The translations under genes and the position numbers were made by a program. A stretch of DNA of 64,000 bases from Smittia aterrima (lineage: Eukaryota; Arthropoda; Insecta; Diptera; Chironomidae), in NCBI GenBank assembly GCA_033063855.1, contig CP093830.1, positions 8,680,854 through 8,744,853 on the forward strand, written 5' to 3'. Below the pieces are notes generated by a model. The model worked only from the letters and a program-made list of their open reading frames with translations. It made no database searches and was not told the origin of the DNA. This document shows, piece by piece, positions 59,215 to 64,000 of this stretch. Numbering within the stretch: position 1 is the first letter of the stretch; every line of letters begins with the position of its first letter.

Positions 59215-60094
59215 TTAACATGCTTGCGCTCTGTTAACATCTTCACGAGCTTCCTCAACAACAGCAAGAGTCAATTCACGATCGCACTGTCAAAAGAGAA
59301 AATTGATAACAAAATGATGTTGTAGATTGATTTGCTGACTTACCAAAGTCAAATCTGAGATGACTTCTTCTTCGTTATCGACAACAGATGAACGGAAAAC
59401 TTCAAATCGATCCAAGTAAGGAGAAGCAGCTGCCAAAAGGTCTCGGAAACGGTTATTAATGGGTCTGTGAAGACTGTCTCTTCCAACGAAATCATCGCGA
59501 TCTGAGAGAACTGAAACTCCCGCGTTTTGAACTTGATTTGTAGTTGTATGAGCCGTTTGATGAAGCGTGTTGACGTAATCATTCCAATTGCTGATTTCAC
59601 GGAAAGATTCACGAAGACATTCGCTCAGTCTGATTCCAAAACGTGTGACTTGTCGATCCCATCTCGTTCTTACGGCTTGAAGACAATCACTTGTTGGAAG
59701 TCCATTGAGAATCGATGTCGTGTCACTTTAATTGAAGGAAGGTAATTAAATATTCTTTTGATAACATTTTCGCATCAACTAACTCTGCAATGATTTGGAC
59801 TTCTGCGTAAGAATTCATGAACGAATCGATAAGTTGCATGTTCACGATTGTAATGTAAGATGAGAGTATATTCCTGTTCAGCTTAAGTTGACGCTCAGCA
59901 AACTCATGGCCAATACTCAGCTCACTTTGTGCAATTAACAATTCTTCGGTTGCTGTGTCTGCGACTTGATCGTCTGCGACTTGACCAGACGCCTTTCATT
60001 TTATTGGAGGAACTTATGAGCAAATAAAATTTAAAATCGATAAGAAGATAATTACCGCAACAATTAATGAAAAGATTACGAAGAACAACTTCAT
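59215..60094 (-). CDS. Secreted TsetseEP/DUF725-like four-cysteine protein (copy 2)
   Basis: Four exons (5'->3'), 60094-60056, 59992-59784, 59725-59344 and 59286-59215, join in frame to 234 codons (233 aa). A signal peptide (MKLFFVIFSLIVA) precedes a short QVADDQVAD repeat and a helical body with four cysteines (SDC, SEC, LCDRE and a C-terminal Cys). The cysteine layout and overall length equal those of copy 1, 230 bases downstream on the same strand, indicating old tandem duplication; sequence identity by eye is low. The exon 2 donor is GTTAGT. Family membership (DUF725/TsetseEP) is a recollection-based call. A TATA box and initiator precede the gene. Confidence 0.74.
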
Positions 60095-60117
60095 GATTGA
60101 TAAATATTCCGGCACAA

Positions 60118-60153
60118 ACTGAACTTATCATCGCCGAATATTTCGATTTTATA
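60118..60153 (-). promoter_or_regulatory. Core promoter of TsetseEP-like copy 2
   Basis: On the minus strand a TATAAAA box (60153-60147) stands about 30 bases before a perfect TCAGT initiator (60122-60118; predicted start near 60120), which is 26 bases before the ATG at 60094. The spacing is ideal for a strongly expressed, tissue-specific gene. Confidence 0.7.
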
Positions 60154-62234
60154 TCATTTTCATTATCTTATCGATGGATTATCAATGACTTAAACTTTTT
60201 ATCATCGAATGATTTGACTCGTTTTAAATGAACTTGCGATTCAATTTCTTCTAACCAACGTAGATAACATCCGAGAACTTCGTGATCAAACTCTAGAAGA
60301 AGAAGAAAATTATTTTTACCTCAAAAATTTCATTTTCTTTGCAAATTGTAATTTATTCTTTATTAAGAGCATTTTTTTTTATCTTCGATCATTAAATTAT
60401 GTCCGAATAACTACAAAACGAGCGTCAATATAAAATGTCTGGCATACTTCATTAATACGTTGTCCATCTTGCTTCGTCTTATTTTTCGTAAATCGTAAAA
60501 AAAAATGTTAAATGAAAAATATAAAATTATAAACTTTCAACATGAATCATAAATGTCTATGCAATCAAGTGGAAAAATTATTGCACGACATGTCAAATGT
60601 CCGTTTAGAAATAAATTTCTTAATCTTTGGTTTTGCTAGCTTTTGTATGTTGTCAACTTTACAGAATCTTTGCGAATTAAGGACGAACACAGATCGTGAG
60701 TAAGTTTTTCGTTTAATGCTCCATAACTTTTGCCATAAATTTTCGTTGTTCTTCGAAACCTGTTGAGCTTCGCTCCTTTGCGGAGAGTAAAACAAGCAAA
60801 CAAATATTAACATTTTGGCTTCACTTACGATCCGACCTGGTTCGTTGAACTATTCTTATGAACTACGCAATAAATCTCAAATCATAAGCTTTCATATTAA
60901 TTATTGTCTGATTCTTTCTTCATCTGACCTTATCGATTTTTTAATTGTAACGTTTATTGTATAGAAGAAATAGAAGAACATTTTTTTCTTTTGCTTCGGA
61001 GAGTAAAGTTTAGTTTAACAAAACATTTTTTCACTTTCACTTCTCATTTCAAAAATGTTTCTTGTCCAGAAAAGCTTTTCTTCCTTTTTTTTCTTGTTTG
61101 GCAATTTGCAGAAACTTTTATTTCTTTGGAATGATTAACATGAGTATTTATTTGGATGCTGACGACGAATGTAAAATCCGTCACGATCTCTGACGTGACT
61201 TCAGAAACAATTTCTTCTTCCGCTATGGATTTAAAGGTTGAGTTAGCAATCTCTGAAGACTTCAATGGATAACAAATGAATGTACAACTTTTCTCGGCAT
61301 TGAAATTAAAGAGATTTTGTGATGATTGAGGGGGGGTGATTAATAAGAGTGTCGATCGAAAAGTAATTAGCTATCAACTATTATGTTTATATTGTCTTTT
61401 TTCAATTGATGGTCCATATTTCAAAATTGAACTTTTTTCATTTTTTTTTCATCATCAAACGAAACTTAAAAGTCGCTGAACAAGCTTTAGAGGGATTTGA
61501 AGAAAAGTTTCGGCTTCCTTTAACTCGTTAATTGCCTTAAACCCAGCCTAAGTAATTAAGCTATCAACTAAACTTAGATTTATTTAATTATATAATAAAC
61601 TTGTCAATAATCTCTTAAAGTTGTGTATGGCACATTGAATTCACTCCGATTCGTGGGGAGAAACAATCGAAATTAAGCATTTTTTTTTGGTTGTCAATTT
61701 AAGTTTTCATCATCTTCATCATGCTCGACGATCGCTCGTCGTTCCGCTAAATTAATTGAGTATTTTACAGGTACTTTTAATTATTGTAACTTTATATAAA
61801 TTTAACTTTAGTTATGTACATTCAATTACGATTAGAAATCAACGCGCGACTTCCATAAATCGCTAACTTTCTTTCGGAGGAATGTTGCGAGAGTTTTCTT
61901 GTTCTGATTATAGCATGAAAATACAATGAACTGCTAAACAGGAGCGGGCGGGGGGATTAAGATACTTGAATAAATTTTTTCGTTTGTTCTTGTGAATTTA
62001 TTTAAGTACGAGAAAGGTTCTTTGTGATGGTATCGACTGGGATAAGAGGTGGATTGATCAAAGTGCGATAGCGAGAGAGATAGAGAGAAAGAGAATATGT
62101 TGGGGATTAGGCTTCATTAACATTAACTTTCTTAATCAAACTTCCATGGAATTCTCGAATGTCTTTTAAAACGGCGGCAGAAAATTGCTGAACTTGAGCT
62201 GGTCGTGATGTTTCTGCCATCGTTGCATCATCAA
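60154..62234. other. Region between TsetseEP-like copy 2 and the zfh1 stop codon
   Basis: About 2.1 kb. The part next to 62234 is expected to be zfh1 3' UTR. One open frame at 60813-60565 (-) has a hydrophobic start (MLIFVCLFY, then SEAQQ) and 82 codons, but no domain or splice evidence. Otherwise nothing recognised. Confidence 0.5.
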
Positions 62235-64000
62235 CTAATCTCTGTATGGCTTGCAGTAGCTGTACCGGTGGTTCATGTGTTGTGAGTATGAGCCAGAGTG
62301 GGAGAATCTCTTCAAACATTTGCCACACTGGAAAGGTTTTTCACCTGAATGTAAGCGTTTGTGCTCAGTCTGGTTGTGGGCGGAAGAGAGAAGATTTCAA
62401 TGAGTTTCAATTGAAGATAATTGAGTGACACAAATATAAACTTACAAGGTGATGACGGTGTTTAAAAGCCTTCGGGCATTCAGTGCATTTGAACGGTCGC
62501 TGACCTGAGTGAATGAAACAAAAAGTTCTCGTTAATCATCTGAAATATTTTTCTCTCGCGAATTGTAAAATCTCACCAGAATGTTCATATTTGTGACGTG
62601 CCAATGAGCTTTGCTTGCGAAAAGCTTTATCACAAAGATCGCACACGAAATTAAACTCATCAGAATCGGGTGGAACTTCCGATTTCATCTTTGGCATTCG
62701 TCGTTGTGTTTGGTATTGCTGATGCGATTGATTAAGAGCTTCGTCAAACGAACGGCTCTCGTCATCCTTCCAAGATCTCCTCTCTGAACTTCCGGGGCTG
62801 AGACTATTCCCTCGTTGATCTGGCTTCATCATAATCATCTCTGGTGTAAACTGCAGTAACTGTTCAAGTGGAAGGCCTAATGGGAGATTGTATCCATTGC
62901 GCATTGAGGACATTCGAGGCACGGCTTCACTTGGAGATGGAATCTGACGTGGAAGGAAATCTGCGCGATAGCTTGGCTGAAAAATTGGAGAGAACGGCGC
63001 AATCTTTCGGCTTAAGTTGAGAACTTCCTCAGCTGCGTGTTGCATTGGAACTACTCCGTAACGAGGTGAAGTTGTAGGAGACTCTGTCGTCATCTCTTTC
63101 TTCATTGACAAGTCCAGCGGTTGTTCATCGTTCGACGATGTACTTGACTTGAACTGGCAGAGACTTCCATTCTGCTTTCGTTCACGTGATCGATTGTTTT
63201 GGAACCAAACTTGAACCACTCGGGGATCCAACATTAAACGTTGCGCAATGTTTCTGAAATCTTCTCGATTTGGACGAGCATTGATTGCATAGAATTCTTT
63301 AAGAATCGCTTGCTGTTCCTCAGAAATCGCTGTTCGAACACGAACCTTTCTCTCTGACTCTGTTGACATTTTCGAATCACGATCGTCGTTGTCCAACTCA
63401 TCATCACTTCCAGCGTGAATGCTTGACGAGTTGTTAAGTGAGTCCACCATATGCGCGGTCATTCCTTCGTAGTTCTTGATCATCAATGCATTGCAAAGAA
63501 TTTTTTCATGCTGAAGATGCTCGGCCGGATGGTTGAAGACCTTATCACAATGCTGACAACGCAATGAATCACTCAATGACTCATCGACACTTGACGGTTC
63601 CTGTTTAATTGTTGGTGTTTGTGATTTTTCTCGTGACTCATGGATAGACGATGCCCTCGTCTCGTCGTTCATTGGCTCATCACCATCATAAACATTTTCG
63701 TCTCGGCGCGGCGATTTCTTCTCCTCCTTCAAATCCATAACAAGTTTTGATTCGTCATGCTCATTAACTTCTTCTATCAGATCTTCTGGATTGGAATGTT
63801 GAGCTGGGCTTTTACGTTCGTTGTTTGTCTTTTGCATTTCGTCTTCCATTTGCGCGTTGAGATTGTGAACGCCTGTGAGCTTGAGGAGGTTTTGAAAGTG
63901 GTAGGGATTAAGATTTGGATTTAAACCCATCGAATAGAAAGGATTTGAGAGCGTCGCCATTAGAGCTGCGTTAACCATGTCGTAGTTCTCGTACTTTGGA
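62235..64000 (-). CDS. zfh1: Zinc finger homeodomain transcription factor zfh1 (ZEB family), 3' part
   Basis: Three exons in the window (5'->3'): 64000-62577 (open at the window edge, since the frame continues upstream of the first ATG as PKYENYD), 62504-62446 and 62369-62235. Features in order are a zinc finger [16 protein letters not shown], a homeodomain at about 63348-63172 ([15 protein letters not shown]) and a CtBP-binding PLDLS motif at 63120-63106. A possible SUMO site IKQE lies upstream of the finger. The C-terminal C2H2 cluster is [38 protein letters not shown] and [19 protein letters not shown], ending [12 protein letters not shown] and stop. These are diagnostic of zfh1/ZEB, a nuclear repressor controlling mesoderm, neuronal and stem-cell fates. 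The N-terminal finger cluster lies outside the window. Confidence 0.97.

Noticed and set aside
62107..62328. Minus-strand 73-codon frame with helical leucine-rich composition
   Set aside because: It is an out-of-frame shadow of the last zfh1 exon plus 3' UTR; the true frame ends YSYCKPYRD with the stop at 62235-62237.

Overview
This is a eukaryotic, AT-rich, compact arthropod genome segment. Most introns are only about 40-80 bp with GT..AG ends. Gene content is insect: Spätzle, Tweedle cuticle proteins, a RYamide-type neuropeptide receptor, divergent ionotropic receptors, zfh1 and TsetseEP/DUF725-like secreted proteins. A fly, probably a lower (nematoceran) dipteran such as a midge, fits best; that assignment is inference. 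Exon models were built by hand from splice signals and checked for frame continuity: each intact model below sums to a whole number of codons.

Layout. 0.3-6.4 kb (-): an eight-exon secreted Ser/Gly/His-rich protein with YGPP/YGAP motifs, probably cuticle or matrix. 8.9-9.9 kb (+): spz, a Toll ligand precursor. 12.6-24.5 kb (-): an 11-exon RYamide-type GPCR whose 8-kb intron holds a complete Tweedle gene on the other strand (15.7-16.8 kb). 28.9-30.0 kb (+): a second Tweedle gene. 32.2-33.3 kb (+): an LRMDA-like leucine-rich-repeat gene. 33.9-39.9 kb: two tandem ALDH1-type dehydrogenases (+) flanking an arrestin-domain gene (-). 40.1-43.2 kb: NDUFB2 and SPCS1 (-), with SPCS1 head-to-head with CDC45 (+).

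43.5-50.2 kb is the most dynamic stretch. It has a truncated DEG/ENaC (pickpocket-like) fragment fused tail-to-tail to a broken ionotropic receptor copy, followed by two intact tandem ionotropic receptors (-). A 34-bp direct repeat flanks the array. 50.8-52.0 kb (+): a WIPI3/WDR45B autophagy protein. 53.4-55.3 kb (-): wee1. 55.5-58.0 kb (+): an F-box/LRR gene with two frame-compatible first exons. 58.1-60.1 kb (-): two related TsetseEP/DUF725-like secreted proteins. 62.2-64.0 kb (-): the 3' part of zfh1, running off the window.

Functionally this is ordinary chromosomal gene mixture: cuticle structure (three genes), immunity (spz), chemosensation (ionotropic receptors), neuropeptide signalling, cell-cycle and replication control (wee1, CDC45), autophagy, and mitochondrial and ER housekeeping. 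I saw no CRISPR, phage, recognisable transposon or RNA gene. No clearly new multi-gene system is visible. The best candidates for novelty are the orphan secreted protein, the receptor/channel rearrangement, and the F-box alternative first exons.
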